A stretch of 64,000 bases of DNA from PALSA-607 sp963825425 (GCA_963825425.1 CAWGTF010000013.1:1-64000), one strand, 5' to 3'. Shown: positions 33,843 through 43,514, counted from the stretch's first letter. Numbers and translations: made by a program. The notes: generated by a model not told the origin, from the letters alone.

Positions 33843-35363
33843 ATGAGCGATTTGCCAGCCGGCCCAGGCAGTGCACGCAGCGGCCGCGCTTCCGGTGCTG
33901 GTTACACCGTGACCATGCGGGTGCTGGCACCCCACGACCCGACGCTGCTCCCCCGGCTGGCCGAGATCGTCAGCGACGCACGAGGCGTCGTCACCGGGAT
34001 GGACCTCGTCGACGTGACGACCACGGGCGCGACCGTCGACCTGACGCTGCTGGCCCTCGACGAAGACCACGTCGATGAGGTCGCCGCAGCGTTGGAGACG
34101 CAGGCCGGCGTCAAGGTCCGGCACACCTCCGACCCGACGTTCCTGTACCACCTGGGCGGCAAGATCCAGGTCACCGCGCGTACCCAGCTGCGCACCCGCC
34201 AGGACATGTCCATGGCCTACACGCCTGGCGTGGCAAGAATTGCCTCCGCAATCGCCGTCCGGCCTGAGTCTGCTTGGACCCTCACCGCCAAAGGCACGTC
34301 GGTCGCGATCGTCACCGACGGGACCGCCGTCCTCGGATTGGGCAACATCGGCCCGCTCGGCGCGCTGCCGGTCATGGAGGGCAAGTCGCTGATCTTCAAG
34401 GAGTTCGGCGGCGTCAACGCCTACCCGCTGTGCCTGAATGCCAAGAGCCCGCAGGCCGTGATCGACGCCACGCTGGCAATCGCGCCGGGGTTCGGCGGCA
34501 TCAATCTCGAAGACATCGCGGCACCAGGCTGCTTCCAGGTGGAGACGGAGTTGCAGCGGCAGCTCGATATCCCGGTCTTTCACGACGATCAGCACGGCAC
34601 GGCCGTCGTGGTCTCGGCAGCTCTCCTCAACGCCTGCCGCATCACTGGGCGGACGTACCCCGACGTCCGCATCGTTCATGTCGGGTGCGGTGCAGCCGGG
34701 ACGGCGATTTGCTCCGCGCTCCTCGACGCTGGCGTCAAAGACCTGATCATCTTCGACAAGGACGGCGTGCTGGCGGACCGGCCCGAAACCGCGCCGCATC
34801 ATCGCGAACTCGCGGCCCGGTCGAACCCGCGCGGCATCACTACGATGGAAGAGGCGCTGCGCGATGCCGATGTTTTCATCGGCACCGCCCGCCGAGGTTC
34901 GGTCGATCCTGACCTCCTGCTCACGATGGCCCCGCAGCCGATCGTTTTTGCGCTGTCGAACCCAGAGCCGGAGCTGTTGCCCGAGGAGGCTCGCAAGGAC
35001 GCGCTGCTGGCGACCGGACGCTCCGACATGCCCAACCAGATCAACAATGCGCTGTGCTTCCCCGGGTTCTTCCGGGGCGCGCTCGACGCACGCGCGACCA
35101 CGGTGACGCTCGCCATGAAGCAGGCCGCGACCCGCGCGATCGCCGACATCGTGACCGACGACCAGCGCGGGCTCGGCGTCATCATTCCGACGATGTTCCA
35201 GACGAGGCTGCACCAGGCAGTCGCTCGCGCGGTGAGTGATGCATGGCTGGCCGAGCATCCAGACGGGCGCAAGCGCGACAGCACCATGCTGGCCGAACGT
35301 GGCGGGCACTTCGGGATGCCCGAGTTGCCGGCACACATTCCTAGCGACGACGCAACGTCGTGA
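33843..35363 (+). CDS. NAD-dependent malic enzyme with N-terminal ACT domain
   Basis: The 506-aa protein begins with an ACT regulatory domain (residues ~20-95; TVTMRVLAPHDPTLLPRLAEIV), then the malic domain (MAYTPGVARIASAIA, AIVTDGTAVLGLGNIGPLGA, FHDDQHGTAVVVSAALLNA) and NAD domain (VHVGCGAAGTAICSALL). It produces pyruvate and CO2 from malate. It differs from MaeB at 19-21 kb by lacking the phosphotransacetylase tail. The stop overlaps the moaA start by four bases (GTGA). Confidence 0.93.
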   Translation: MSDLPAGPGSARSGRASGAGYTVTMRVLAPHDPTLLPRLAEIVSDARGVVTGMDLVDVTTTGATVDLTLLALDEDHVDEVAAALETQAGVKVRHTSDPTFLYHLGGKIQVTARTQLRTRQDMSMAYTPGVARIASAIAVRPESAWTLTAKGTSVAIVTDGTAVLGLGNIGPLGALPVMEGKSLIFKEFGGVNAYPLCLNAKSPQAVIDATLAIAPGFGGINLEDIAAPGCFQVETELQRQLDIPVFHDDQHGTAVVVSAALLNACRITGRTYPDVRIVHVGCGAAGTAICSALLDAGVKDLIIFDKDGVLADRPETAPHHRELAARSNPRGITTMEEALRDADVFIGTARRGSVDPDLLLTMAPQPIVFALSNPEPELLPEEARKDALLATGRSDMPNQINNALCFPGFFRGALDARATTVTLAMKQAATRAIADIVTDDQRGLGVIIPTMFQTRLHQAVARAVSDAWLAEHPDGRKRDSTMLAERGGHFGMPELPAHIPSDDATS

Positions 35364-36390
35364 CCGGCCGTTCCTCGCACCCCATCGACACGCGCGGTCG
35401 CGCGTTGCACGATCTGCGCATCTCGGTCACCGACCGTTGCAATCTGCGCTGCCACTACTGCATGCCGCGCGAGGTCTTCGGTCCCGGATTCGTCTTTCTG
35501 CCGCATCGCGACCTGCTGCGCTTCGAGGAGATCGTCCGCGTGGTCGGCGCGTTCGCGCGCGCGGGAGTAAGTAAGGTGCGACTCACCGGCGGCGAACCTC
35601 TCCTGCGGGCCGGTCTCCCCGATCTGGTCACGATGGTCGCTGCGGTGCCCGGGATCGACGACATCGCGCTGACGACGAACGGCTCGTTGCTCGCGCGGCA
35701 CGCAGACCGCCTGCGGGCCGCTGGGCTTACTCGCATCACCGTCAGCCTCGACACGCTCGACGAGCGAGACGTTCGCGCAGGTCGCCGATAGCGACGTCAA
35801 GCTCGGCTCGGTGCTCGAGGGCATCGATGCGGCGGCGGCCGCGGGGTTCGCGCCGCTGAAGCTGAACGCGGTGATCCGCCGGAACTGGAATGATGCGGAC
35901 GTCGAGGGACTGGCCGCCTATGCGCGCGAGCACGGCCACACCATGCGGTTCATCGAGTACATGGACGTCGGCGACACCAACGGCTGGCGGCTCGACGAGG
36001 TGGTGCCCGCCGCCGAGATCATCGACCGGGTCGCCACCGTGCTGGCCGCTCGAGCCGGTGCCGCCTGGCTACCCGGGCGAGGTCGCGAACCGCTACCGCT
36101 ATCTCGACGGCTTTGGCGAGGTTGGCGTCATCTCGTCGATCAGCCAGCCGTTTTGCGGCGCCTGCACGCGGGCCCGTCTGAGCGCGATCGGTGAGGTCTA
36201 CACCTGCCTGTTCGCCTCGACCGGCCACGACCTGCGGGCGCTGGTGCGCTCAGGCGCCTCAGCCGCCGCCCTCGATGCCGCCGTCGCCGGTGTCTGGACG
36301 GCGCGCGCCGACCGCTACTCCGAATTGCGCGCTGCCCACGCCTCACACGAGGGGCCACACAAGGTCGAGATGTCCTACATCGGAGGCTGA
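35360..36390 (+). pseudogene. moaA: GTP 3',8-cyclase MoaA (two frameshifts)
   Basis: MoaA is a radical SAM enzyme that starts Moco biosynthesis. The N-terminal cluster motif is TDRCNLRCHYCMPREV, with LTGGEPLLR, TTNGSLLARHA and VSLDTLDERDV; the C-terminal cluster is ISQPFCGACTRARLSAIG, and YIGG closes the protein as expected. The frame slips at about 35771, where restoring one T gives DVFAQVADSDVKLGSVLEGI, and again near 36055. Because all catalytic cysteines remain, the gap is probably a sequencing error and the gene functional. The product supports CO dehydrogenase. Confidence 0.92.
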
Positions 36391-36440
36391 ACGGTGCCCG
36401 CGCGGCGAGTGCGCCGACTGTGACGATCTAGAGTGGGCCT

Positions 36441-37118
36441 GTGAGCGATTACTTGGTCTGGATCGACTGTGAGATGACCGGCCTCAACCTGCGCACCGAC
36501 GCGCTCATCGAGGTCGCGATGCTGATGACCGACGCTGAGTTGAATGTGGTCGGGGACGGCGTCGACCTGGTGATCAAGCCGCCGCAGGAGGCGCTCGACA
36601 CTATGCCCGACGTGGTGCGCGCGATGCATACGACCTCGGGGCTGCTGGACGAGCTCGATGCCGGGATCACGCTGGCCGAGGCGGAGGAACAGCTGCTGCT
36701 CGCCGTCCGCCAATATGTGCCCGAGGCGCGCAAGGCGCCGCTGTGCGGGAACTCGATCGCGACCGACCGCGGTTTCATCGCGCGTGACCTGCCGGTGCTC
36801 GATGACCACCTGCACTACCGCATGATCGACGTGTCGAGCATCAAGGAACTCGCCCGGCGCTGGTACCCGCGGGTCTACTTCGCGAGCCCTGCCAAGAAGG
36901 GCGGGCACCGGGCACTCGCCGACATCCGCGAGAGCATCGAGGAGCTGCGCTACTACCGCGAGGCGCTGTTCGTCCCGCAGCCTGGGCCAGACACCGCCAC
37001 CGCTCGCGGTATCGCCGCCTCGATCGGTGCGGAGTCGATCGCGGCGAGGCAGCTGGCACCGAGGCCAGCCAGCCGCAGCCGTAACCCCGCTACACTGACC
37101 GAGCCGTGGTGGGCGTAG
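36441..37118 (+). CDS. orn: Oligoribonuclease (DEDDh 3'-5' exoribonuclease)
   Basis: The 225-aa enzyme degrades nano-RNAs and pGpG. Exo I WIDCEMTGLNLRTDALIEVA, Exo II NSIATDRGFIARDLP, and Exo III KKGGHRALADIRESIEELRYYR are intact. The C-terminus (RPASRSRNPATLTEPWWA) is longer than usual and its TAG at 37116-37118 falls inside tRNA-His. That tRNA begins ten bases upstream, so the gene ends on a conserved TAG of the tRNA. Confidence 0.96.
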   Translation: MSDYLVWIDCEMTGLNLRTDALIEVAMLMTDAELNVVGDGVDLVIKPPQEALDTMPDVVRAMHTTSGLLDELDAGITLAEAEEQLLLAVRQYVPEARKAPLCGNSIATDRGFIARDLPVLDDHLHYRMIDVSSIKELARRWYPRVYFASPAKKGGHRALADIRESIEELRYYREALFVPQPGPDTATARGIAASIGAESIAARQLAPRPASRSRNPATLTEPWWA

Positions 37119-37184
37119 CTCAGCTGGTAGAGCACCGGGTTGTGGTCCCGGGGGTCGCGGGTTCGAGCCCCGTCGCTCACCCCA
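37108..37184 (+). tRNA. tRNA-His (anticodon GTG)
   Basis: The histidine-specific extra G(-1) at 37108 faces C73. The acceptor GTGGGCG pairs with CGCTCAC, the anticodon loop holds GTG (GGTTGTGGTCC), the T-loop is TTCGAGC, and CCA is encoded at 37182-37184. The 5' part overlaps the end of orn. Confidence 0.96.
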
Positions 37185-37195
37185 CGAGTATCTGT

Positions 37196-37224
37196 GAAGG
37201 GCAGCGCACGATGCGCTGCCCTTC
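37196..37224 (+). terminator. Strong hairpin terminator after tRNA-His
   Basis: A perfect 13-bp stem GAAGGGCAGCGCA / TGCGCTGCCCTTC with a 3-base loop CGA, followed by a short GTCGTTT stretch. It closes the orn/tRNA-His unit about 90 bases before the next gene. Confidence 0.85.
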
Positions 37225-37313
37225 GTCGTTTCGCGCGACCCCACCGAGGGTTGGTAGACAGTTGCGGGTATAGAGACCGGCAGTTGTCGTCCACGGACGA
37301 AGGGAAGCGCGTA

Positions 37314-38323
37314 GTGAACGCCGTTGAGCGCTCGTTTCGGCGCTTCGATCGGTACCAGCAGCAACACCCCGCCCTCGCCGTCCCGATTGCCGTCCTGCAG
37401 AAGTTCGGCAACGACCAGGCCGGCGGCAAGGCCGCGCTGATCGCCTACTACGGGCTGTTCGCGCTATTCCCGATGCTGCTGCTGATGGCGACCGTGCTCG
37501 GGTTCGTCCTTTCCGGGCACCCCGCGCTGCAGGCGCACCTGCTGAACTCAGCGCTGGCCAACTTCCCGATCATCAGCGCTCAATTGCAGAACGACACGCA
37601 CGCGCTCAAGGGCAGCGGGATCGCTCTCGTGGTCGGGCGTACTCGGCACGCTGTATGGCGCGCAGGGACTCGGCCAAGCGGCCGTCAACGCGATGAACAC
37701 GATCTGGAACGTGCCCTACAAGTCGTGGCCGAACTTCTTCGGACGCCGGCTGCGCGGGTATTTCTGGCTCGGCGTCCTCGGACTTGCCAGCGTTGGCGCA
37801 ACGACGTTGGCCGGCTTCGGTACGTACCTGGCTGCATGGTCCGCTCGGGTGGTTCTGGACGCTGGCGATGTCGTTCGTCGTGAACCTCGGCGTCTTCTTC
37901 GTGGTCTTCATCGTGTTGACCAGCGAGGATCTCGGCTGGCGCGATGTCGCTCTTGGCGTGGTGTTGGCAACCGTCTTCTGGGAGGCGCTTCAGCTGCTCG
38001 GCGGGTACTTCGTTCGGCACTCGCTGGCGCACGCGAACGCGACGTACGGCTTCTTCGCGATCGTCATCGGTCTGCTGTCGTGGCTCTTTCTGGCCGCCCA
38101 GCTCACGCTCTACGCCGCGGAGATCAACGTGGTGCGGCGCCACCATCTGTGGCCACGCTCGCTGACGCAGCCGCCGCTGACCCCGGCCGACCGGGCCACC
38201 TTCGAGCGCCTCGCGATGATGGAGGAGCGCCGCCCGGAGGTGAAGGTCTCGGTTCGGTTCACCGCCGAGGCCGACCGGCAGCCGCTCGATGGTGACTCGC
38301 CGCCCTTAGACCATTCGGCCTAA
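37314..38323 (+). pseudogene. YihY/UPF0761-family inner-membrane protein (two frameshifts)
   Basis: Six transmembrane helices of the YihY (formerly ribonuclease BN-like) family can be followed across three frames: AALIAYYGLFALFPMLLLMATVLGFVL first, then MNTIWNVPYKSWPNFFGRRL with GYFWLGVLGLASVGATTLAG, and finally GPLGWFWTLAMSFVVNLGVFF with LLSWLFLAAQLTLYAAEIN and a basic tail. Slips occur at about 37632 and 37838. GTG 37314 follows AAGGGAAG. Function of this family in actinobacteria is unknown. Confidence 0.85.
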
Positions 38324-38416
38324 CGAACTCGCGGCCATTTGGGCTAAAGGTCTGGCTCCCGCCGACCGAACTACATGGATGTAACTCGCCATTCGGGCGG
38401 TTCGGGAGGGAGCCCC

Positions 38417-38632
38417 ATGAACAGTCACGACTCGATCTTGCTGCCGGAGACTGCTAAGCGCCCAGAGCACCCACTCATGAAGGCTATGCGTCGTGGCCTC
38501 CCGATCACGTTGCTCGTCGATCTCGTCGATCCAAATGGACCGCGCTCGCGCGAAATGTTCGAACGTGAAGCCAAGAAGGCGGACGCCGATGTGCTGGTGA
38601 TCCCGGAAGCCGCGCACGCTCACACGGCCTAA
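38417..38632 (+). CDS. Small hypothetical protein, 71 aa
   Basis: The frame begins ATGAACAGTCACG after a very strong GGGAGGGAG ribosome site. The protein is soluble, charged at the C-terminus, with a hydrophobic core LPITLLVDLVDPNG followed by SREMFEREAKKADADV. No motif is recognised. Its position, between the YihY gene and tRNA-Lys, gives no functional hint. The strong translation signal supports it as real. Confidence 0.7.
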   Translation: MNSHDSILLPETAKRPEHPLMKAMRRGLPITLLVDLVDPNGPRSREMFEREAKKADADVLVIPEAAHAHTA

Positions 38633-38685
38633 AAGTCGGACGGATCTGGCTGAGCGATCTTCGCTGGTAGGCTCTCTTCGCTTAC

Positions 38686-38761
38686 GCGCCGCTAGCTCAA
38701 TTGGCAGAGCAGCAGACTCTTAATCTGCGGGTTCGGGGTTCAAGTCCCTGGCGGCGCACCA
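38686..38761 (+). tRNA. tRNA-Lys (anticodon CTT)
   Basis: Acceptor GCGCCGC pairs with GCGGCGC, discriminator A, encoded CCA at 38759-38761, anticodon loop ACTCTTAAT with CTT, T-loop TTCAAGT. It reads AAG codons. Confidence 0.96.
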
Positions 38762-38918
38762 TGTCTGACCTGGGCTTTTGCTCATCTGGGTCGGTCGTCG
38801 AAGGGGTCAAGCTGGCCCTGGTGGTCACGTCGTGGTCACGGGCGTGCAGCTCAGCGCGCGGCATGAGGGCAGCCGCAGCCTCCGCGGCCTGCCGGGCGAT
38901 GTCGCGCCATGCACACGA

Positions 38919-38939
38919 ATACTCGATACACACGAATAC
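38919..38939. repeat. Direct repeats ACACGAATAC downstream of tRNA-Lys
   Basis: In the 260-base gene-free stretch after tRNA-Lys, ACACGAATAC occurs twice within about 20 bases, followed closely by a related GAATACTCGA and an inverted GCCTGCC/GGCAGG. No gene fits here. It might be a remnant of an integration event at the tRNA 3' end, but no integrase is seen. Confidence 0.35.
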
Positions 38940-39022
38940 GGCCTGCCACCTGGCAGGAATACTCGAAACAGGGCGACTCCGACACACGGTAGATGTGCGG
39001 TGCGACGCGGCACGCTGACGGT

Positions 39023-39769
39023 TTAGCTAACGGATGTCCCGAAGAGATGGCCAATCCCGTACGTCAGCGCGAGCCCGGCCGCGCCGCCGATCAGCACCCG
39101 CAGCACCGCGCGCTTCGCCGCGCTTCCGCCGATCTGAGCGCTGATCGCGCCGGCGACGCCTAATGCGACCAGGACCCCACCGAAGGTGACGGGTATACGC
39201 CAAGCTTGGGGCGGCAACAAGATCGCCAGCATGGGCAATAAGGCGCCGGCGGTGAAGGCCAACGCTGACGCCGCGGCCGCTTGAAATGGGTTGGCGAGTT
39301 CTTTGGGGTCGATCCCCAGTTCCGCGTGGACGTGCGCGGCGAACGCGTCGTGATCAGTCAACTCAACCGCGACCTGCTTCGCCGTCGCCGCAGTAAGGCC
39401 CTTCGCCATATACAGCGCCGTCAGCTCGGCGATTTCCTGCTCCGGCGACTCAGCGAGTTCGCGGCGTTCTTGCATCAACTGCGCCGCTTCGCTGTCGCGT
39501 TGGCTACTGACCGACACGTACTCCCCCAGTGCCATCGACACCCCGCCCGCGACCAACCCCGCAAGACCAGCGGTGAAGATCGGCCCACGAGCGCTCGTCG
39601 CACCGGCGACCCCAAGCACGATGCCAGCGACAGAAACAATCCCATCGTTCGCGCCCAAAACGGCTGCGCGTAGCCAGTTCAACCTGCCGCGGGTGCCGCC
39701 GGCGTGATCCTCACTGGGGTGCGTGGCCAGGCCGTCGGCGGCGGCCTTCACCTGCGCATCGGTTGGCAT
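39023..39769 (-). CDS. VIT1/CCC1-family metal transporter
   Basis: The 248-aa protein has the family signature LRAAVLGANDGIVSVAGIVLGVAGA at helix 1, ALGEYVSVSSQRDSEAAQL in the first cytoplasmic region (acidic metal-binding helices: ERRELAESPEQEIAEL), and two further helices toward the end. Bacterial VIT1/CCC1 relatives move Fe2+ or Mn2+. ATG 39769 (MPTDAQVKAAAD) was chosen; GTG 39787 is an alternative. It is the first gene after the tRNA-Lys region. Confidence 0.88.
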   Translation of the reverse strand: MPTDAQVKAAADGLATHPSEDHAGGTRGRLNWLRAAVLGANDGIVSVAGIVLGVAGATSARGPIFTAGLAGLVAGGVSMALGEYVSVSSQRDSEAAQLMQERRELAESPEQEIAELTALYMAKGLTAATAKQVAVELTDHDAFAAHVHAELGIDPKELANPFQAAAASALAFTAGALLPMLAILLPPQAWRIPVTFGGVLVALGVAGAISAQIGGSAAKRAVLRVLIGGAAGLALTYGIGHLFGTSVS

Positions 39770-39795
39770 TGACCGCTCATCAGACACCCACCTAG

Positions 39796-40260
39796 TCAAC
39801 CAGACCACCGCTCCTCGTGAACCGCAATGCGGAGCGTCTCCTCAGGACTGATGCGCGTCGGTCCAACGGTGCACAGATGCAGCCAGTCGTCGCCGAAGTC
39901 GAACTGCTACCCGAATCGCTCGCTGGCGGTCAGCCAGGCCAACCTCGTACGTCGATCGTCGAGAAGCGAATCGGGATCGTTGTCATCGTCGTCGGGCTCG
40001 CCTGCCCGATAGCCGTCGGCCAGCCACAACCAGTGCAGATGTGCGCGAGCCGACCGAGCGAACCCATCGTCGATAGCCGTGGAGAACTGGTCGAAGGTGT
40101 GAGTGCGCGACGCGGCGAGGATACGTCCAGGTCGCGGCCACAGACCGATGCCGCGCCCCTAGACACGCTCAACGCGGATCGACAGCCCGTCGGTCGGCGC
40201 CGCAAAATCGTCTCAGAGTGTCGTGATCGCGGTGATGAACGGGCCGGATTCAGCTCGTGC
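39796..40260 (-). pseudogene. Decayed gene, pRiA4b ORF-3-like
   Basis: Reading the minus strand in one frame, fragments resemble the pRiA4b ORF-3 (IS1096-type accessory) family: LWPRPGRILAASRTHTFDQF, DGFARSARAHLHWLWLADGY, and FDFGDDWLHLCTV. Stops interrupt it at three places (TGA before DDFAAPTDG, TAG after RVERV, TAG after SERFG). Unlike the frameshifted genes elsewhere, the stops are in-frame substitutions, so real decay is likely. The rest of this gap (40261-40499) holds nothing I can support. Confidence 0.5.
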
Positions 40261-40499
40261 CGCGGACGACGAGCTCGAGGGCGAGAGTGCTGGTCTTACG
40301 CACAGCCGCAGTCGACCGCAGCCGCAGCATCGCAGCGTACCTACGCCACGCGGCTGACATCGTCGCCGCCGTCAGAGCCGAACTCGAACCCTGACCTCGC
40401 TCTTTGCAACGGCGCTCGACCACGAGGGACTGCGGCCATCGCGACTGAAGCGATCGACGTCCCCGGTCACTACCCTTCGCAGCGTGCTAGCGCGGCGGG

Positions 40500-42114
40500 T
40501 CATGGCATGCGCTGGTAGGCGGGCAGTGTGAGGAAGTCGACGTATTCGTCGGTGAGCGTGACTTCTTCGAACAGGTCGCGGCCGGCGGCGTAGTCGGGGC
40601 CGAGGGTGCGTAGCTCCTCGTTGAGTAGCCAGGACACGACTCTTCGGGTGACCGGTCTGCCGTTGTTCAACTTGACGTCGTTGTGCATCCATTGCCAGAC
40701 CTGGGTGCGGCAGATCTCGGCAGTTGCGGCGTCCTCCATCATGTTGTTGATCGCGACCGCGCCGTTGCCGCGTAGCCAAGACGCGAGGTACTGCACGGCG
40801 ACGCTGATGTTGTTGCGAAGTCCTTCTTCGGTCATCGCGCCAGGAGTCGCGTGTGCGTTGAGGATCTGAACAGCGTTCGCCCGCACATCGTCGCGCAGCC
40901 GCTCCCGCTGGTCGGGGCGGTCGCCCAGCACTGCGGTGAACACCTCATCGCACAGCGGGACCAGGTCTGGGTGGGCCACCCAGGAGCCGTCGAAACCGTC
41001 GCCCACCTCGCGTTCCTTGTCGGCACGCACTTTCGCCATCGCCATGTCGTTGATCGCGGCGTCGCGCCGGTTCGGGATGAACGCCGCCATGCCGCCGATC
41101 GCATGGGCTCCGCGCCGGTGACAGGTGGCGACCAGCAAGTCGGTGTAGGCGCGCATCATCGGCGCGGTCATGGTCACGCTGTTGCGGTCGGGTAACAGAA
41201 ACTCCGAGCCCCGAGCCCGGAAGACCTTCATCAGCGAGAACAAGTAGTCCCACCGGCCGGCGTTGAGTCCCGACGAGTGCTCGCGCAACTCATACAGGAT
41301 CTCGTCCATCTCAAACGCCGCCCAGATCGTCTCGATCAGCACGGTCGCGCGGATCGTGCCCCGCGGGATACCGAGCGCCGCCTGGGCGTAGACGAACACG
41401 TCGTTCCACAGCCGCGCCTCGAGATGACTTTCCATCTTCGGCAGGTAGAAGTACGGACCCTTGCCGGCATCGATCTGCCGTTGCCCGCAATGGAACAGGT
41501 ACATGCCGAAGTCGAACAGGCTTGCCAGACATCGGCTCGCGGTCGACCAGCAGGTGCTTTTCCGTGAGGTGCCACCCGCGCGGGCGCACCACGATCGTCG
41601 GCAGCGTCGATGGTGACGGGAGCGTGTAGTGCTTCCCCTCAGGGGAGGTGAATTCCAATGTGCCGTCGATGGCAGCGCGCAGGTTGAGGTGTCCGCCGAC
41701 CATGTTCTCCCACAGCGGCGTGTTCGCGTCCTCGAAGTCCGCCAACCACACCTTCGCACCCGAGTTCAACGCGTTGATCGTCATCTTCGCGTCGGTCGGA
41801 CCGGTGATTTCCACCCGCCGATCCACCAACCCCGGCGCCGGCGGCGCGACCTGCCACGATCCCGCCCGAATCTCCGCTGTCTCGGGCAGAAAGTCCAACG
41901 TGCCGCCAGCGTTGATCAGCACCTGCCTCGCCTTCCGAGCCTCCAGGAGAGCCAGCCGTCGTGCGTTGAATGTGCGGTGCAGGTCGGCGACGAACTCGAG
42001 GGCGGCAGGAGTCAAGATTTCATCGCGGACGGCGGATGGTCCCGCAAGATCGCAAGGTCGACGCCGTCCGATATTGCTTGAAAGTCGCGGCGGTCGAGCG
42101 TGTCGGCTCGTCAT
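40500..42114 (-). pseudogene. aceB: Malate synthase A (one frameshift)
   Basis: Malate synthase condenses glyoxylate with acetyl-CoA in the glyoxylate bypass. Visible motifs: KVWLADFEDANTPLWENMV, VVRPRGWHLTEKHLLVD, ATVLIETIWAAFEMDEIL, and a long helical C-terminus (NNISVAVQYLASWLRGNGAVA). Near 41525 one extra base (GGCAAGCC) shifts the frame; deleting it gives SGSLFDFGMYLFH. The ATG at 42114 overlaps the aceA stop by one base, so the pair is translationally coupled. The gene is probably intact in the organism. Confidence 0.93.
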
Positions 42115-43400
42115 CAGAACTGCTCGCTTTCGGTTGAGCCGGCGAGGGCCAACGTGTCGGAGGCCGGGTTGAGTGCGGTGGTGACCATGTCGAAGTAGCC
42201 GGTGCCGACCTCGGCTTGATGCTTGACCGCGGTGTAGCCGCGGGCGGCGGCCGCGAACTCGGCCTGCTGCAGTCGCACGTACGCGCTCATACCGGTGCGT
42301 GCGTACCCGAACGCCAGCTCGAACATCGAGTGATTGAGCGCATGGAATCCGGCCAGCGTGATGAACTGGAACGCGTATCCCATCGCGCCGAGTTCCTTCT
42401 GGAACGACGCGATCGCGTCGTCGTCCAACGTCGCTTTCCAGTTGAACGATGGCGAGCAGTTGTAGGCCAGCTTCTTGCCAGGGAACTCGCGATGGATCGC
42501 CTCAGCGAACTGACGGGCAAAGGCGAGGTCGGGGGTTGCTGTCTCAACCCAGAGCAGGTCGCAATACGGCGCGTACGCGAGACCGCGCGCGATCGCTGCA
42601 TCGGGCCCAGGTGTGACCCGGTAGAAGCCCTCCGCTGTCCGGTCGCCGGTGACGAATCGCGCGTCGCGTTCGTCGATGTCGGAGGTGAGCAGGTTCGCGC
42701 CGAGTGAGTCGGTGCGGGCGACGATCAGCGTCGGGACGTCGCAGAGGTCGGCCGCCAGCCGCGCCGCGTTCAGCGTGCGAATGTGTTGCCCGGTCGGCAC
42801 CAGCACCTTGCCACCCATGTGGCCGCACTTCTTTTCACTCGCCAACTGGTCTTCCCAGTGCACACCGGCTGCGCCGGCGGCGATCATTCCCCGCATCAGC
42901 TCGAAAGCGTTCAGCGGCCCACCGAATCCGGCCTCCGCATCCGCGACGATCGGCGCAAGGAAATGCGGATCGGGCGCTGATGAGTCCTCGGTCCACGAGA
43001 TCTGGTCCGCTCGCAGCAGCGCGTTGTTGATGCGCCGGACGACGGCGGGCACCGAGTTGGCCGGGTACAGAGACTGGTCGGGATAGGTCTGCCCGGCCAG
43101 GTTCGCATCCGCCGCGACCTGCCAGCCCGACAGGTAGATGGCCTTCAGGCCGGCCTTCACCATCTGCACGGCCTGGTTGCCGGTGAGCGCGCCGAGCGCA
43201 CTGACGTAGTCCTGGGTGTGGAGGAGCTGCCACAGCCGCTCCGCGCCGAGACGGGCCAGCGTGTACTCCTCGACCACCCGACCCCGAAGCGCGACGACGT
43301 CGTCGGCGTCGTAGTTGCGCTCGATACCGGCCCACCGGGCTTCGGTCGCCCAGCGGCGACGCAACTGCTCGGCATCCGGCAGCGCAGGTGTTGCAGTCAT
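42114..43400 (-). CDS. aceA: Isocitrate lyase
   Basis: The 428-aa enzyme splits isocitrate into succinate and glyoxylate. The active-site loop SEKKCGHMGGKVLVPTGQHI contains KKCGHMGGK, with the catalytic Cys. Other features are FLAPIVADAEAGFGGPLNAF and KKLAYNCSPSFNWK. ATG 43400 follows a GGAGG site. It faces divergent ramB, the expected regulator. Confidence 0.97.
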   Translation of the reverse strand: MTATPALPDAEQLRRRWATEARWAGIERNYDADDVVALRGRVVEEYTLARLGAERLWQLLHTQDYVSALGALTGNQAVQMVKAGLKAIYLSGWQVAADANLAGQTYPDQSLYPANSVPAVVRRINNALLRADQISWTEDSSAPDPHFLAPIVADAEAGFGGPLNAFELMRGMIAAGAAGVHWEDQLASEKKCGHMGGKVLVPTGQHIRTLNAARLAADLCDVPTLIVARTDSLGANLLTSDIDERDARFVTGDRTAEGFYRVTPGPDAAIARGLAYAPYCDLLWVETATPDLAFARQFAEAIHREFPGKKLAYNCSPSFNWKATLDDDAIASFQKELGAMGYAFQFITLAGFHALNHSMFELAFGYARTGMSAYVRLQQAEFAAAARGYTAVKHQAEVGTGYFDMVTTALNPASDTLALAGSTESEQF

Positions 43401-43481
43401 CGTGACCTCCGTCGGCAAAAGATCGTTCCGTGTACCGACGGTGCGGCAAGAGTGACCGTCTATCTCAGGCCGGAACGATGG

Positions 43482-43493
43482 AAACTTTGGCGA
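43482..43493. promoter_or_regulatory. Candidate RamB-binding site
   Basis: AAACTTTGGCGA, in the aceA/ramB intergenic region, matches the AACTTTG core of the RamB consensus known from Corynebacterium (AAAACTTTGCAAA). The site lies 22 bases before the ramB start, so it could mediate autoregulation as well as control of aceA. Confidence 0.55.
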
Positions 43494-43514
43494 TTCTTTC
43501 GCTATTGTCAAGAC

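Noticed and set aside
38697..38987. Minus-strand frame containing RRQGLEPRTRRLR
   Set aside because: This string is the well-known artefact of translating a tRNA antisense; it covers tRNA-Lys.
40261..40499. Short plus-strand frame ending RSIAAYLRHAADIVAAVRAELEP
   Set aside because: Helical and antitoxin-like at a glance, but it has no ribosome site, no recognisable start and no toxin partner.
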